Positions 29,506 to 39,962 of a stretch of DNA of 64,000 nucleotides are shown here, in pieces (the stretch's first letter is position 1; the number at the start of each line of letters is the position of its first letter). Source of the DNA: Symsagittifera roscoffensis (lineage: Eukaryota > Xenacoelomorpha > Acoela > Convolutidae); contig NC_087071.1 of NCBI RefSeq assembly GCF_963678635.1, forward strand, positions 34,899,680 to 34,963,679. The letters are read 5' to 3'. A model generated the notes under the pieces. It searched no databases. It had not been told where the DNA came from and saw nothing but the letters and a program-made list of their open reading frames with translations. Made by a program: the position numbers and the translations under genes.

Positions 29506-30150
29506 TACTTGAAAGTTTGGTATGCACACTCTCCTAGAGTTTCTAGAATTTTTTAAACCCATTTTGCGAATGTGCCTGAGTTCTGTCTATCCGTATTATA
29601 ATATTGTTCAATTTCGGATTGTTGATCCCAGTCATGATCATGTGTGCAGCTTGCAACTTGTTGAATTTTGTGTTCATTTCTCCAATTTTGGTTCTTTTTC
29701 CATCTTCTACACTCATCATTGCCCCCCATTTTAAATTAGGAAAATGCACATCTTTCATCGTTTTTATAGTTTACTTTCTCATTCTTGACTTTCTTTTTCT
29801 TGCTTTGATTTCAACTCCTTTTTGTTTCTTCCTTGTTTTTTCTTTCGTTCTTAGTTTCTCACCATTCTCGCTCTGTGGTTCCCATTGTTCTTTGACCCCT
29901 TACTAATCTTTCTTCCCGTTCTTATATTTTCTTCAATTCCTCTCCTCCAATTAATTCCAGTGACCAATTTTTAATTTCGACTCATATTTAGTTGTTGTTA
30001 ACCCCCTGCTACTATGCTTGAGCTAAAAAGAAGTCTTCACTTAAAGTTTCCTTCACGGAATGATTCTATTCGTTCTTTCAGATATGATGTTAACTCAAGG
30101 TCACTCTATTCTGGTTTAGATTTTACATCATATCTATCGGTATAACAGTT

Positions 30151-30900
30151 GCCACATGTATATACTAATTAAAAATGAGGATTTACCGTAAAAATTGAGT
30201 TGAAGCCAAAGCAGGTAGCTTTCTCATAGAGTATTTTCAGATGAGGCCACATGTATATACTAATTAAAATGAGGATTTACCGTAAAAATTGAGTTTAAGC
30301 CAAAGCAGGTAGCTTTCTCATAGAGTAATTTCAGATGAGGCCACATGTATATACTAATTAAAATGAGGATTTACCGTAAAAATTGAGTTTAAGCCAAAGC
30401 AGGTAGCTTTCTCATAGAGTAATTTCAGATGAAGCCACATGTATATACTAATTAAAATGAGGATTTACCGTAAAAATTGAGTTTAAGCCAAAGCAGGTAG
30501 CTTTCTCATAGAGTAATTTCAGATGAGGCCACATGTATATACTAATTAAAATGAGGATTTACCGTAAAAATTGAGTTTAAGCCAAAGCAGGTAGCTTTCT
30601 CATAGAGTAATTTCAGATGAGGCCACATGTATATACTAATTAAAATGAGGATTTACCGTAAATATTGAGTTTAAGCCAAAGCAGGTAGCTTTCTCATAGA
30701 GTAATTTCAGATGAGGCCACATGTATATACTAATTAAAATGAGGATTTACCGTAAAAATTGAGTTTAAGCCAAAGCAGTTAGCTTTCTCATAGAGTAATT
30801 TCAGATGAGGCCACATGTATATACTAATTAATATGAGGATTTACCGTAAAAATTGAGTTTAAGCCAAAGCAGGTAGCTTTCTCATAGAGTAATTTCAGAT
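30151..30900. repeat. 94-bp tandem array, copy 2, 8 units
   Basis: Same unit and same copy number (8) as 6105-6854, with scattered single-base differences. The equal copy number supports a recent block duplication rather than independent expansion. Confidence 0.95.
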
Positions 30901-31272
30901 GAGGTACACCGTCTGTTCGTCACGCTATCTTATTTTCGGCCGGATAGATTCGTGCAACTTCTTAGTCTAATATCAGTCCTAATCCTACTCTTATATCTCT
31001 TAGTCTCAATAGATCTAGTGTATACTGGTTTTTACGAGTTAGTTCTTGGAGTTTATCCAGAAGGAGAACAACTTCATTCTAAGTTTTATTCAAATTGTTC
31101 TGGTGCTGAAACTACAAGAAGTTGCACGAATCTATCCGGCCGAAAATAAGATAGCGTGACGAACAGTCGGTGTACCTCATCTGAAATTACTCAATGAGAA
31201 AGCTACCTGCTTTGGCTTAAACTCAATTTTTACGGTAAATCCTCATTTCAATTAGTATATACATGTAGCCTC
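30807..31272. mobile_element. Large inverted repeat (foldback), copy 2
   Basis: Left arm 30807-30963, right arm 31116-31272, loop about 152 bp; equivalent to 6761-7226. Confidence 0.85.
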
Positions 31273-31488
31273 AAGTAGTTTCAGCACTACAAATAATTGT
31301 CAGTGTTATAGTTATGGAATATGATTGGTTCGTTAGTAATATTTCATAGAGATAATTTTATCAATAATATAATTGGTTATAAATATTAATTTAAAACTGG
31401 TTCCAATTGTTTTCAAGATAATGCGAAATAAAAAAAATTGAGCCGGTGTAAACGTTTTTTATTGAAATTATTTGGCAACTTGTTTAGA

Positions 31489-32211
31489 ATGGGTTCTTGC
31501 TTTGCAGTTCCAGAGAAATCTCCATCCAAAGCGGGGGCAACAAGGGAAGCGCAAGAGGACACCGACTATCGGGAAATGGCGCAACAACTAATTCCCCATC
31601 TGGAAATTATTGATTCGACTGCATCTGATCTCGATTGCGAAATTGAAACATTGACTCTAAAAAAGCAAAAAGTAGTCCAACTCATGAAGCGAAAAAACTT
31701 AATACTCAAATTTGTGAATGGGCAAAAGAGTTTGACATCTGATTTGAAGCAGCTCTTTGATTCAGAATGGATTGAAAGTTACGGGCTTCTGGGCACGATA
31801 AGATCCTTCACATTTACAGCAACTATCGCCATTGTCCCCGATGTGGAAAAACGAGAAGTAGAGTCAGAGAAATTTCACTCCAAGGGGTTCACATTATTCG
31901 TGTTCGCCAGAAAGAGTTTGACGGACGAAGAGGAGTGGCTGGATATTGGGCTTCAATGGAGATCAAAATCATTTCCTGGTGACTGGGAGAGTGAAGTCAA
32001 ATTTCAAATTGTTCTTCTGAATTGCGATCTTGCTAAAAATCTTAAATCTGAACAAAATCATCGCGGGATAAGAACCGCTGGAATTGGTACGTATAAATTT
32101 CTCAGCTGGAAACTAGTGAAAGCTCCCTCAAATGGCTTCATTTTTGACGAGGGTTCAATCAAAGTTGATGTGTTTATCGAAAAACTTTGCATCCGTGCAG
32201 TTTCTTCATAG
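31489..32211 (+). CDS. MATH (TRAF-like) domain protein with coiled coil, copy 2
   Basis: 240 residues starting MGSCFAVPEK at the ATG at 31489, with the same myristoylation-type N-terminus, coiled coil and MATH domain as the gene at 7442. Only a handful of residues differ, e.g. KAPSNGFIFDE against KDPSNGFISDE near the C-terminus. The TATA-like motif ttataaat lies at about 31378. Gypsy element A is inserted so that its target duplication ATAGC overlaps the stop codon (TAG at 32209-32211). The coding frame is intact, but the native 3' UTR is displaced by 7.1 kb, so polyadenylation may now be supplied by the element (inference). Confidence 0.75.
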   Translation: MGSCFAVPEKSPSKAGATREAQEDTDYREMAQQLIPHLEIIDSTASDLDCEIETLTLKKQKVVQLMKRKNLILKFVNGQKSLTSDLKQLFDSEWIESYGLLGTIRSFTFTATIAIVPDVEKREVESEKFHSKGFTLFVFARKSLTDEEEWLDIGLQWRSKSFPGDWESEVKFQIVLLNCDLAKNLKSEQNHRGIRTAGIGTYKFLSWKLVKAPSNGFIFDEGSIKVDVFIEKLCIRAVSS

Positions 32212-32212
32212 C

Positions 32213-32497
32213 TGTGGAATGATAAAAGACAGTTGTAAAACAAGAATCAATTCTCCTTGTTTATGTTTATAGTAATGTAAATAATATAGATAGTTTAGTA
32301 TTTAGATTATGTCATGACAATGAAATAAATACAACTCAAATCTTTCATAAGTTGCAGAAGAATGAATGAGAACACATGTGTTAAAACTAGAACGGATTGG
32401 CAGGTCGGTCACGACCTTGATAGACAAAGGCGAGTTTAGCACAGATAGCTAGCACAATAGTAATAACATAATGATCTCTAAACTACGCCGTACCACG
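32213..32497 (-). repeat. 3' LTR of copy A
   Basis: 285 bp; starts tgtggaatgataaaag on the plus strand. The inner terminus reads ccacg instead of ccaca. Directly inside it (32498-32509) is the polypurine tract, read on the minus strand as gagagggggaaa. Confidence 0.9.
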
Positions 32498-32695
32498 TTT
32501 CCCCCTCTCGGGAAAATTCGAACAACGTTCGAATTTCTTTACTATAACAAAGAAAATTTAAATATACTTCTTACATACGAGAACAATGCTTAATGTAACA
32601 GGTAACCCTGGGAGTTTTAAAAGTTTGACTGATGTGACATTGTAGATATGCTAGAGAAAGTTTTAAAGTTTATCTAGGCTGAAGGCATCATCATT

Positions 32696-35350
32696 TTATT
32701 TGTCGGACCGACGCAAAGGATGGTCGGAGTGGCTTTTTGTTGGGAAACGAGTAAATCTCCTATACAAAATCTCTGAGTTATCGGGAGGAACTGCCCGAGA
32801 CTGCCCTGCTTGATATGATCCATCTGAAGTAGTCTCTACAAAACGGACTTTCTTGTCCGGCGAAGCAGGTGTTGACGGAGGTGTAGATACTGACTGAGAG
32901 TCAATGACATTCACGGAATGTCGGATAGGACTACCATAAAACGTAGTCTGCTTTTTCCGTCGTGAGGAGGCCCGCGACGAATTTGATGAGGATGATACAT
33001 TTCCATCCGGTTCGGTCAGGATGACGGGACCATCTTGGGAGAGAAGACCCGATGCTGCCGGAGTTGGTTGAATTCCTTCTTGGGATTTCGGAATTGACGA
33101 TTCATCGTCAGAGGAGATAGGGATAAGATCTGTACATACTGGGATCTTTGCTGGAGTTGGCGACTTTGGTTTGATGCTGATAGGAACTTCCGTACCTTGA
33201 TTGCCAGACGTAGAAGAGGAAGCCGTTAAGTCTACCACTGGGGTAGAGTGTTGTGGGAAAGGAATGTTCCGCACACCTGGAGCCTCAGAGATTGCAACTT
33301 CACTTGGCCTAATCGACCCTGGTCGCACCATTTGGCCACGCGGTGGGGTATGTGAGCTTGTCAAAGATGGGAATTTTGAATGAGTGGGCACGTGTACTGT
33401 TTTCGCTGTGATACACTGGCGGGAACTTGACTGTTTGAGTGGCCTGTTATCTTCAGATGATGATGGTGACGATGACACAATCGGGCGTTTCTGCCCCTTC
33501 TTGACCGGAGTTAGTTGTTTTCCTGAAAAACTTAGATTGGTTGACTTAAGACGTACCGCCCAATGATTTCTTCTAATCACTTTTCCTTTATCGGAAATAT
33601 ATGTAGACCCAGTAACCCGCACAATTGTGCCCTTAAAAGGTTTGAAAAGTTCTCTGCCGGACTTCCTATTGAGAAATTTTCTAAATATTTCGACTTTATT
33701 TGGCTCATACAATACTAAATAATCCAAATTACGTTTTGGCACCGACGGGCGAATCTGATCCATTTGCATTTGGTTCCTGAATCTGAGGGTACCGGCCGAC
33801 AAATTTGATCTAAGAGTGGCTGCGAGGACTTGGTTTCTTTCCGTCAAGGTCTTCAGTGCTTTGACTCCCTCCTGATGTGATAATGACCTTTTCAATGTTA
33901 GCCACTGATTGGCTGAGTGTGCCAAGCTCTCCAGTGCACGGTAGTGGGGTGTATCTGCGACTGAATCAGTAGTTCCACCAAAATGTGGAGACACCGTTGG
34001 GCTTGACTGCCCTTTCCTTACCACTTTGATTCTAGGTCGGCTGTCACACTGCTCCCGACGCTGTTCAGGTGTTAGTAAGTCCCGTTCCAATTGTTGGTTA
34101 TCTAAATGAACTCCCGAAGATAAGCGCTCAGCCGCAATAGATAGCTCCGTATTCGGGGGACGGCCAAAATGAAGTTCAAAAGGTGAAACCCCAGTAACAG
34201 AATTTTTTGTAACTCGGATGTCTTCAATAATATTCCGAAGAGTATCTTGGACATTTGAAAAATCCGAACTCAACCGTGAGGCTCCCAACCGACGTTTAAT
34301 CGTTTGGATCGACCTTTCTACTAAACCGCATCCACGATGGTCCCCCGCAGGACAGAAATATTGAGCAATATTTTTTTCTAGACAAAATTGTTGCACTAAC
34401 TTGTTCTTAAAACCAGAGTACTGGTCTGTTTTGATAGATTTGGGGATACTATGTTGTTGGATATACGACTTAAGAAATTTAATAATCTTCCGTCCTCCCG
34501 TGGAACGCGTGATCATAGCCGACGGATATTTTGAGTAACGGTCGATCGCGACCAAGATATAAATACTGTTACCAAACGAATCAAGTAGGGGGCCTGCATA
34601 ATCGAGCTGCAGCTCTTCATTAGGACCAGATAAAAGGAATAAAGGCTTGGAAGAGTTAAATGAAGCATTCGCTTTCAAATTCTTACCAAACTTTGTACAC
34701 TGGGGACAGTCTTTGCAAAGTTGGACGATATCGCGATGCATTCGGGGCCACCAGATGTATTGCGCCGCATCAACCATGGCTAACTGACCCGCATGCGACC
34801 GATGGAGTCGAGACAGTAAAGGTTTTCGTAAACACATGGGTGTCGCGATCCTATTATCCACAACAACACAGCCATCAACCACCGCTGCACAATGCCAAAA
34901 GGATTTGATATAGGGATCGATACGGCAAAATCCTTCGTAGTCCCGATTAACTATTGTTCGTTTCATGAGGTATAGGCTGGCATCTTCGTCCGTGAGTTCC
35001 GATAATACATCGGAATCCAGAATGCCCACCAACCCGGTTATCGATTTCTGGTCCTTCGCTACCACTGGTGCCTTTAGGATTTCTAAACTATGAACTGACT
35101 GATTTTGCTGTTTTGTTATCGTAGTTTTCCTGGCCCTTTTGGTTCTGAAATTTGCTAAAATACGGTCATATTGGCTCTTTAACTCCACTCCTCGTTGAAC
35201 AGTTGACGACCTTCTGGGTCGTACAGCCCCCGCGCGAAACCGCGGCCTAGCTCTATCCGAAGAAAACCAATGTTGATGTACTGGTAGATATTGGTTTAAC
35301 AACTGCTCGAAGCAGTCATTCGTGTTGTTGGCACTAGTATTGGGGTTCAT
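32696..35350 (-). CDS. Integrase ORF of copy A, intact, with long Ser/Pro-rich tail
   Basis: 884 residues from the ATG at 35350 (MNPNTSANNTNDCFEQLL). About 100 Arg-rich N-terminal residues are followed by the zinc finger (LHRSHAG, CKDCPQC) and the D,D-35-E core (LQLDYAGPLLD, KTDQYSGF, HRGCGLVERSIQ). Then comes a GPY/F-like region with FKPFKGTIVRVTGSTY and KGKVIRRNHWAVRL, and about 270 residues of Ser/Pro-rich, acidic and basic tail ending RRFTRFPTKSHSDHPLRRSD. It lies 57 bp after the stop of the RNase H frame and has its own start and splice-acceptor-like upstream sequence. This is the only full-length integrase in the window. Confidence 0.85.
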   Translation of the reverse strand: MNPNTSANNTNDCFEQLLNQYLPVHQHWFSSDRARPRFRAGAVRPRRSSTVQRGVELKSQYDRILANFRTKRARKTTITKQQNQSVHSLEILKAPVVAKDQKSITGLVGILDSDVLSELTDEDASLYLMKRTIVNRDYEGFCRIDPYIKSFWHCAAVVDGCVVVDNRIATPMCLRKPLLSRLHRSHAGQLAMVDAAQYIWWPRMHRDIVQLCKDCPQCTKFGKNLKANASFNSSKPLFLLSGPNEELQLDYAGPLLDSFGNSIYILVAIDRYSKYPSAMITRSTGGRKIIKFLKSYIQQHSIPKSIKTDQYSGFKNKLVQQFCLEKNIAQYFCPAGDHRGCGLVERSIQTIKRRLGASRLSSDFSNVQDTLRNIIEDIRVTKNSVTGVSPFELHFGRPPNTELSIAAERLSSGVHLDNQQLERDLLTPEQRREQCDSRPRIKVVRKGQSSPTVSPHFGGTTDSVADTPHYRALESLAHSANQWLTLKRSLSHQEGVKALKTLTERNQVLAATLRSNLSAGTLRFRNQMQMDQIRPSVPKRNLDYLVLYEPNKVEIFRKFLNRKSGRELFKPFKGTIVRVTGSTYISDKGKVIRRNHWAVRLKSTNLSFSGKQLTPVKKGQKRPIVSSSPSSSEDNRPLKQSSSRQCITAKTVHVPTHSKFPSLTSSHTPPRGQMVRPGSIRPSEVAISEAPGVRNIPFPQHSTPVVDLTASSSTSGNQGTEVPISIKPKSPTPAKIPVCTDLIPISSDDESSIPKSQEGIQPTPAASGLLSQDGPVILTEPDGNVSSSSNSSRASSRRKKQTTFYGSPIRHSVNVIDSQSVSTPPSTPASPDKKVRFVETTSDGSYQAGQSRAVPPDNSEILYRRFTRFPTKSHSDHPLRRSDK

Positions 35351-35356
35351 CGCAGT

Positions 35357-35373
35357 CTGAAAAAGAAAAGCAC
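35357..35373 (-). promoter_or_regulatory. Splice-acceptor-like sequence before integrase ORF of copy A
   Basis: Read on the minus strand: tgcttttctttttcag, then actgcg and ATG. The pyrimidine tract is near-perfect, and identical in B (about 43112-43128) and C (about 50790-50806). Confidence 0.5.
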
Positions 35374-35407
35374 CCAATAAACCGGTTAGGTTCCAAAAAA
35401 TCCAATA

Positions 35408-36460
35408 CTATAAAATCGAGGCGAAAAAATGTATTAGCGGCGACAACAGATCACCATTACTAACGGCCAAAGTAATAATCCACAAGGAAATTAGAACTGG
35501 CAGATAATATGTAAACCATGCTGAGAAAGTGACAAAAGTCGGCATGATTTTTCTCAACGCTGATTGGCCAGAATTTGAACCAACAATTTGGACGCCCTCT
35601 AGCGGAGAAAGGACTGATTTATTGAATTGATGAGATAATTCAATTTGTTTACTGTCTAGAATTTTGTCGCCCTCTATCGATTTTATTCTTTGCGAAGTAG
35701 ATGGAGTGTTTTGAATTAAGGCGCCCTCTACCGATAGAATTCCAAACTTGTTAGATGCGACAATTGAATTGTCTAACTCGGAACAATTAACCCGAGACTG
35801 ACTGATATCCAATGACTCAATTAGATTAATATTATCGGATACAACAGAATTTTGGCTGATTTTCGTGATATTAAGTAATTCTTTAGTTGGAGAATGATAT
35901 TTGGCCCACTCGTCCAAGAAATCGCGTGCATCAAAGAATCGATTAATACTTTTGACCACATATTGTTCGTCAAAATTACTTGGTCGTGGTGCTTCAAATG
36001 TTGGATAACGCGGTAAATAATCCACTATTCCTAATTTACCACCGGAGATATGAAAGATATCAAAATCGAAAGGTAATAACCTATCAGCCCATCTGGTTAG
36101 TCGCGATTGATGAGTTTTATTACCTCGGTTAGTCTTTAGCGCGGATATAATTGCTTTGTGGTCAGATAAAATTACAAAATGATTTCCCAGCAAATAAGTC
36201 CGAAAATGCTCACACGACCATACAATTGCTAGAAGTTCTAATTCATTAGTGCTGTATTTCTTCTCCTGATCATTTAGAAAGCGTGACGCAAAAGCAATTG
36301 GGACCCAAACATCCTTTTCGATCTCTTGTTCTAATGCTGCACCCAGACCACTATGACTAGCGTCAAATTTCACCCGCGAGTTCCGACTTTGGTCATAATG
36401 ATACATTTTTGTGATATTCGCTATCAATTGTAAGATGGTCTGTTGGCATTCGCCCCACAC
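35408..36460 (-). pseudogene. RNase H, linker and membrane segment of copy A
   Basis: RNase H residues as in copy D (KFDASHSGLGAALEQ, STNELELLAIVW, ILSDHKAI). DYLPRYP replaces DYLSRFP. The linker holds three motifs SVEGA, SIEGD and PLEGV (35592-35734 on the plus strand). The frame ends with the hydrophobic helix WFTYYLPVLISLWIITLAVS and a stop at 35408, with no integrase. It is separated from the RT frame by a disrupted stretch at about 36461-36490. Confidence 0.8.
35592..35734 (-). promoter_or_regulatory. Three CTCF-consensus-like motifs in copy A
   Basis: On the plus strand: acgccctctagcgg (35592-35605), tcgccctctatcga (35667-35680) and gcgccctctaccga (35721-35734). As reverse complements these are ccgctagagggcgt, tcgatagagggcga and tcggtagagggcgc. 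The outer one is identical to a copy D motif. The same trio occurs in B (43347-43489) and C (51025-51167). Confidence 0.4.
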
Positions 36461-36473
36461 GAATTTACTTTAA

Positions 36474-37411
36474 TTACTTGCTTTCAAGGATGGGCGTAAT
36501 TGGTCTGACCTGAATATTCGGCAAAAATCGTTGTAGATGGTTGAGTATGCCCATGAACGAACGGAGTTGCTTAAGCGTCCTTGGAGGTTCCAGAGCTAGT
36601 ACTGCCTCTATCTTAGAACGTTTCGGTCTGTATCCCTCTGAATCAATATCATATCCTAGCCAAGATAATTGATTCAAAGAAAATTCGCATTTCGAAAGTT
36701 TCAGAGAAAAACCTTTTTCATCCAGAAGACTTATCACCTTATCTACAAGAATGTTGTGATCCTCGACTGAACCCTTCGAGACAATCAGAATATCGTCCAG
36801 GAAACAAAATACTCCTGACAAACCCTGCAGGGTATTATCCATCGCTTTTTGGAATTCCTTTGGCATTCCGTTAGTCTATAAAACCCCGTTTTGAACCGAT
36901 ACGTGCCAGTTTGTTCTCCACAGACGATATTAAAATTGCAATGACGACTAACTTCCTCACTGAGCGGAATCTGACTGAATGCGTATTTGAAATCTAAGGA
37001 CGTAAACCAAACATCTCCTGAAGTGTCCGATGTGATTATCTGGGCGGCCGAGTCCAACAGTTCCAACAAATTCGGCATTTGGTAATGGTTCTTATGAATT
37101 TGATCATTCATAGGTTTAGCATCCATAGCTAATTTCACAGAGCCATCTTTCTTAGCCGTAATAACGATCGGAGAGATGAAATGCTCACTTGTACATTTAT
37201 TAAGTTTAACCACGTGTCCTTCATGAATTAGTTTTTGGATTTCCTGACCAACTTTATCTTGAATATGCACCGGTACTCTCCTTCCCTTTTCTCGAATCGG
37301 AACGAGTGGAGACTTGAATGTAGAGAATACTTTGTGGTTTTTGGCTTTGCCGATTCTATTGAATACACGATGAAATTTCTGGTGGAAGTGATTTTTCCAG
37401 GAATCCGACAT
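36474..37411 (-). pseudogene. pol: Reverse transcriptase of copy A, frameshifted
   Basis: The first part (37411 to about 36870) has KLAMDAKPMNDQ, LDFKYAFSQIP and CGEQTGTYRFKTGFY. A one-base loss at about 36870 moves the frame to MPKEFQKAMDNTLQGLSGVF and FCFLDDILIVSKG (FLDD catalytic box), which ends at about 36474. Comparison with copy D shows the loss in the sequence following ggggtttta; it is present in A, B and C alike. A further one-base loss near 37410 separates RT from protease. Confidence 0.8.
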
Positions 37412-39045
37412 AAATTCGGGTTTGATTGGGAGACTTCTCCCACCAAAGGACGATCTGGTCTAACTTGCGTTGTTCTTACCCCCAAACGGGGTTGCAAATC
37501 TAAACCCAGTAAACAACGTGTACGATTTTCTGAAATAAGGAATTTTGCAGACTTGATATGCCATCCCAAAGATGATACATCCATAATTAACGTACCCATC
37601 AATTCAATTTTCTTCCTATTATAGTCAACATATACTGTATCGATTGGACTTTCTTGAACCACCGTGAAGATCTTGGCTGAAGGAACAGTTTTCAGTATAA
37701 AGTCTGCTGTCTTCTTATTCACGAAAGAAGCTGGGCTCCCAGTATCCACTGTTGCTTTGAAAAACGTCTTGCCACAACGTAGTGTTATCTGGATGGAACG
37801 TAACTTGCCCGTGGCGGCATTGACCACCTCCAACTTTTTCACTGACCAAATTGGAAGACTTGGTTTCCCTGCTGCTACAGATAAAACAGCGAATTCCGAC
37901 TCACTATCGGACGTGATGAAATTGCAATTTTCTTCCACTGTCTCATCTGACTCAGCTTCTACGTTCGCTACGTTCTTAGAATTGCAGCACTTGGCAAAGT
38001 GGCCTTTTTTGTTACAGTTCCTGCAAGTTACATTTCTGGCTGGACAACTCTGCTTGTGGTTTGCTGAAAACCTGTTACCACAGAAATAACACGACTTCGA
38101 TTTCTCGTTGAACCCCTTTTGCTTACTATTCTGTGCCCGACTTATCCTGTCAGAAAGTTTCTTACCCTGGACAGAGAAGGTAGGTTCCTGTTTTATCCGG
38201 GAATTCTGACCCAAGATGGCACCTGCCTGGGAGGAATTGCCCGTCGACGACGAACTCCCGAGTTGCCTTTGCGAATCGGTGGCCGTTTGTGCTCCTTTTT
38301 CTTGAAGTAACGCTGATTTCAGAGAATCCTCCGGAGTAGCACCTGGATGAATACACAATTCTCTCTGAATATCCTCATATCTCATTTTGGCAATGAAGAT
38401 ATCTCTTACGACTTCTTTTTCTTGATCAATTGTCCACCCACACAGGGCGGTTTGTCCCGTCAAACGCAAATAAAACGCTTCCAAACTTTCTCGGTCTGAA
38501 TGTACCGCGTTGTATATTTGCATACGTTCGATGATGAAATTTTTCTCCTTTCTGAACAAGAGAACACAGAATTCGTGGAAATCCCGAAATGATAATGCGC
38601 TCAGATCCGCATGTGGATAACTTTGGAGGAATCTTTTCCTCCCTTCTGAGCCGAGCGAAAAAAATAAACGAGATTTAACACGTATTTCAACCTCGTAATA
38701 ATACACTCCTGGTGCAACTCTGGGACCTTTCGCCCGGCGCTCTTCATTCATTTCCGTGACTCTTCGGACCGCCGCGTCATTTCGTGCAATACAATTTGCT
38801 ATTGCTGCAGCATCTTCATCCACCCCCACGACTTCTGGTTTTGGAGCAGGATCGTCGTGTACGACACCCGGAGATTTTAATAATTCGCGTGGATCACATC
38901 TCTCTCTCAGAGTGATTGCCAAATTGAATTGACCTATCCACGAATCCCAGCTACAGGGAGGGTCCGCAGTTGGTTTATGCCAAAATACGGATACGCCCAA
39001 CAGGTCAGTTCGATCCTCTGAGGTCGAAACTGCTGGCTGCGCCAT
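37228..39045 (-). CDS. gag: Gag-protease of copy A
   Basis: 605-codon frame from the ATG at 39045 (MAQPAVSTSEDRTDLLG), which spans the LTR/PBS border. Capsid-like region, then two zinc knuckles (CYFCGNRF...NHKQSC and CRNCNKKGHFAKCC, the second canonical CX2CX4HX4C), then an aspartic protease (ATVDTGSPASFVNKKTADF, LLGLDLQP). Gag and protease are in one frame, without the insertion seen in copy D. The last 60 codons are out of frame relative to RT because of a one-base loss near 37410. Confidence 0.85.
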   Translation of the reverse strand: MAQPAVSTSEDRTDLLGVSVFWHKPTADPPCSWDSWIGQFNLAITLRERCDPRELLKSPGVVHDDPAPKPEVVGVDEDAAAIANCIARNDAAVRRVTEMNEERRAKGPRVAPGVYYYEVEIRVKSRLFFSLGSEGRKRFLQSYPHADLSALSFRDFHEFCVLLFRKEKNFIIERMQIYNAVHSDRESLEAFYLRLTGQTALCGWTIDQEKEVVRDIFIAKMRYEDIQRELCIHPGATPEDSLKSALLQEKGAQTATDSQRQLGSSSSTGNSSQAGAILGQNSRIKQEPTFSVQGKKLSDRISRAQNSKQKGFNEKSKSCYFCGNRFSANHKQSCPARNVTCRNCNKKGHFAKCCNSKNVANVEAESDETVEENCNFITSDSESEFAVLSVAAGKPSLPIWSVKKLEVVNAATGKLRSIQITLRCGKTFFKATVDTGSPASFVNKKTADFILKTVPSAKIFTVVQESPIDTVYVDYNRKKIELMGTLIMDVSSLGWHIKSAKFLISENRTRCLLGLDLQPRLGVRTTQVRPDRPLVGEVSQSNPNLCRIPGKITSTRNFIVYSIESAKPKTTKYSLHSSLHSFRFEKREGEYRCIFKIKLVRKSKN

Positions 39046-39329
39046 GTGGAATGATAAAAGACAGTTGTAAAACAAGAATCAATTCTCCTTGTTTATGTTT
39101 ATAGTAATGTAAATAATATAGATAGTTTAGTATTTAGATTATGTCATGACAATGAAATAAATACAACTCAAATCTTTCATATGTTGCAGAAGAATGAATG
39201 AGAACACATGTGTTAAAACTAGAACGGATTGGCAGGTCGGTCACGACCTTGATAGACAAAGGCGAGTTTAGCACAGATAGCTAGCACAATAGTAATAACA
39301 TAATGATCTCTAAACTACGCCGTACCACA
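39045..39329 (-). repeat. 5' LTR of copy A with adjacent PBS
   Basis: 285 bp. On the minus strand it ends ...cattccaca and is followed by tggcgcagccagcag (PBS, 39044 downward). The only TATA-like motif (tataaa, minus strand, 39098-39103) is just about 55 bp from the LTR end, which would leave a very short R-U5. Confidence 0.9.
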
Positions 39330-39962
39330 ATAGCCTGCAGCCACTTTTAATCATTTCAGATCATTATTTTCAATGCTGTAGATTGTGATACTTCCAAATA
39401 ATGATTTCAAGAGAGCTACTTCATCTCTATTACTTTTCGTTGTGAACTGATTTTATATAAACTGCTCATCATCTGACCAAACACGTGAGAAAAATGTGAG
39501 ATTCTCGAGAGATTTTCTTGAATCAAGAGCGATTTGCAATTTTGAGCTTTGAGCCACCTGACAAGGAAACTAGGTTTTTAATTCTAAAACACCATAAAAA
39601 AGTAAAATGGTTTTCTTTTAGTTTTGTGTGAATTCAATGTCTCAACATAATAATTGCAGCAAGAAAAATTGAGAAAAAACGGAGACATGCGGTTTCGGGA
39701 TGTGAAAAAAATTTTGAGATGCAAATAAACTGTTGCTTATCTGGTAACTTATGAAAAACATGTTGAAAAAAAAAATCGCAATTGAGAAAAAAAATCACGC
39801 TAGCACTTTTTACTGTCTGTTTTATTTTGTCTGTTGTTCAAAGAAAACCAGTGCACTAATTTTTCATATTTTATTGCACTTATTTTTCGATAATGGCATG
39901 TGAATTTATTGCACACCTGTCCATTTTATTATCACATTTATTGACAATCTGATGTGTATAGC
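39330..39962. repeat. Spacer 1 between copies A and B (MATH downstream sequence)
   Basis: 633 bp starting atagcctgcagccac and ending gatgtgtatagc. It continues block 2 exactly where element A interrupted it (compare 8161 onward) and is repeated as spacer 2 at 46999-47645. No gene. Confidence 0.85.

Larger units (their letters stand above)
27646..32212. repeat. Segmental duplication block 2 (paralogue of 3226-8164)
   Basis: Collinear with block 1 up to the MATH stop codon, where Gypsy element A is inserted; the collinear sequence resumes at 39335. The two blocks are nearly identical over the MATH gene and the array, so the duplication is recent. Confidence 0.9.
32213..39329 (-). mobile_element. 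Ty3/Gypsy retrotransposon copy A
   Basis: 7117 bp, minus orientation, bounded by 285-bp LTRs with TGTGG/CCACA termini and flanked by the direct duplication ATAGC (32208-32212 and 39330-39334). Order on the minus strand: 5' LTR, PBS, gag-protease, RT, RNase H with membrane segment, separate integrase ORF, polypurine tract, 3' LTR. The LTRs differ at only about two or three positions, so insertion is recent. RT is broken by one-base changes shared with B and C; the integrase ORF is intact. Confidence 0.95.

Noticed and set aside
39045-39075. N-terminal extension of Gag into the LTR
   Set aside because: The extension begins at a TTG codon; the first ATG is the one at the LTR/PBS border.
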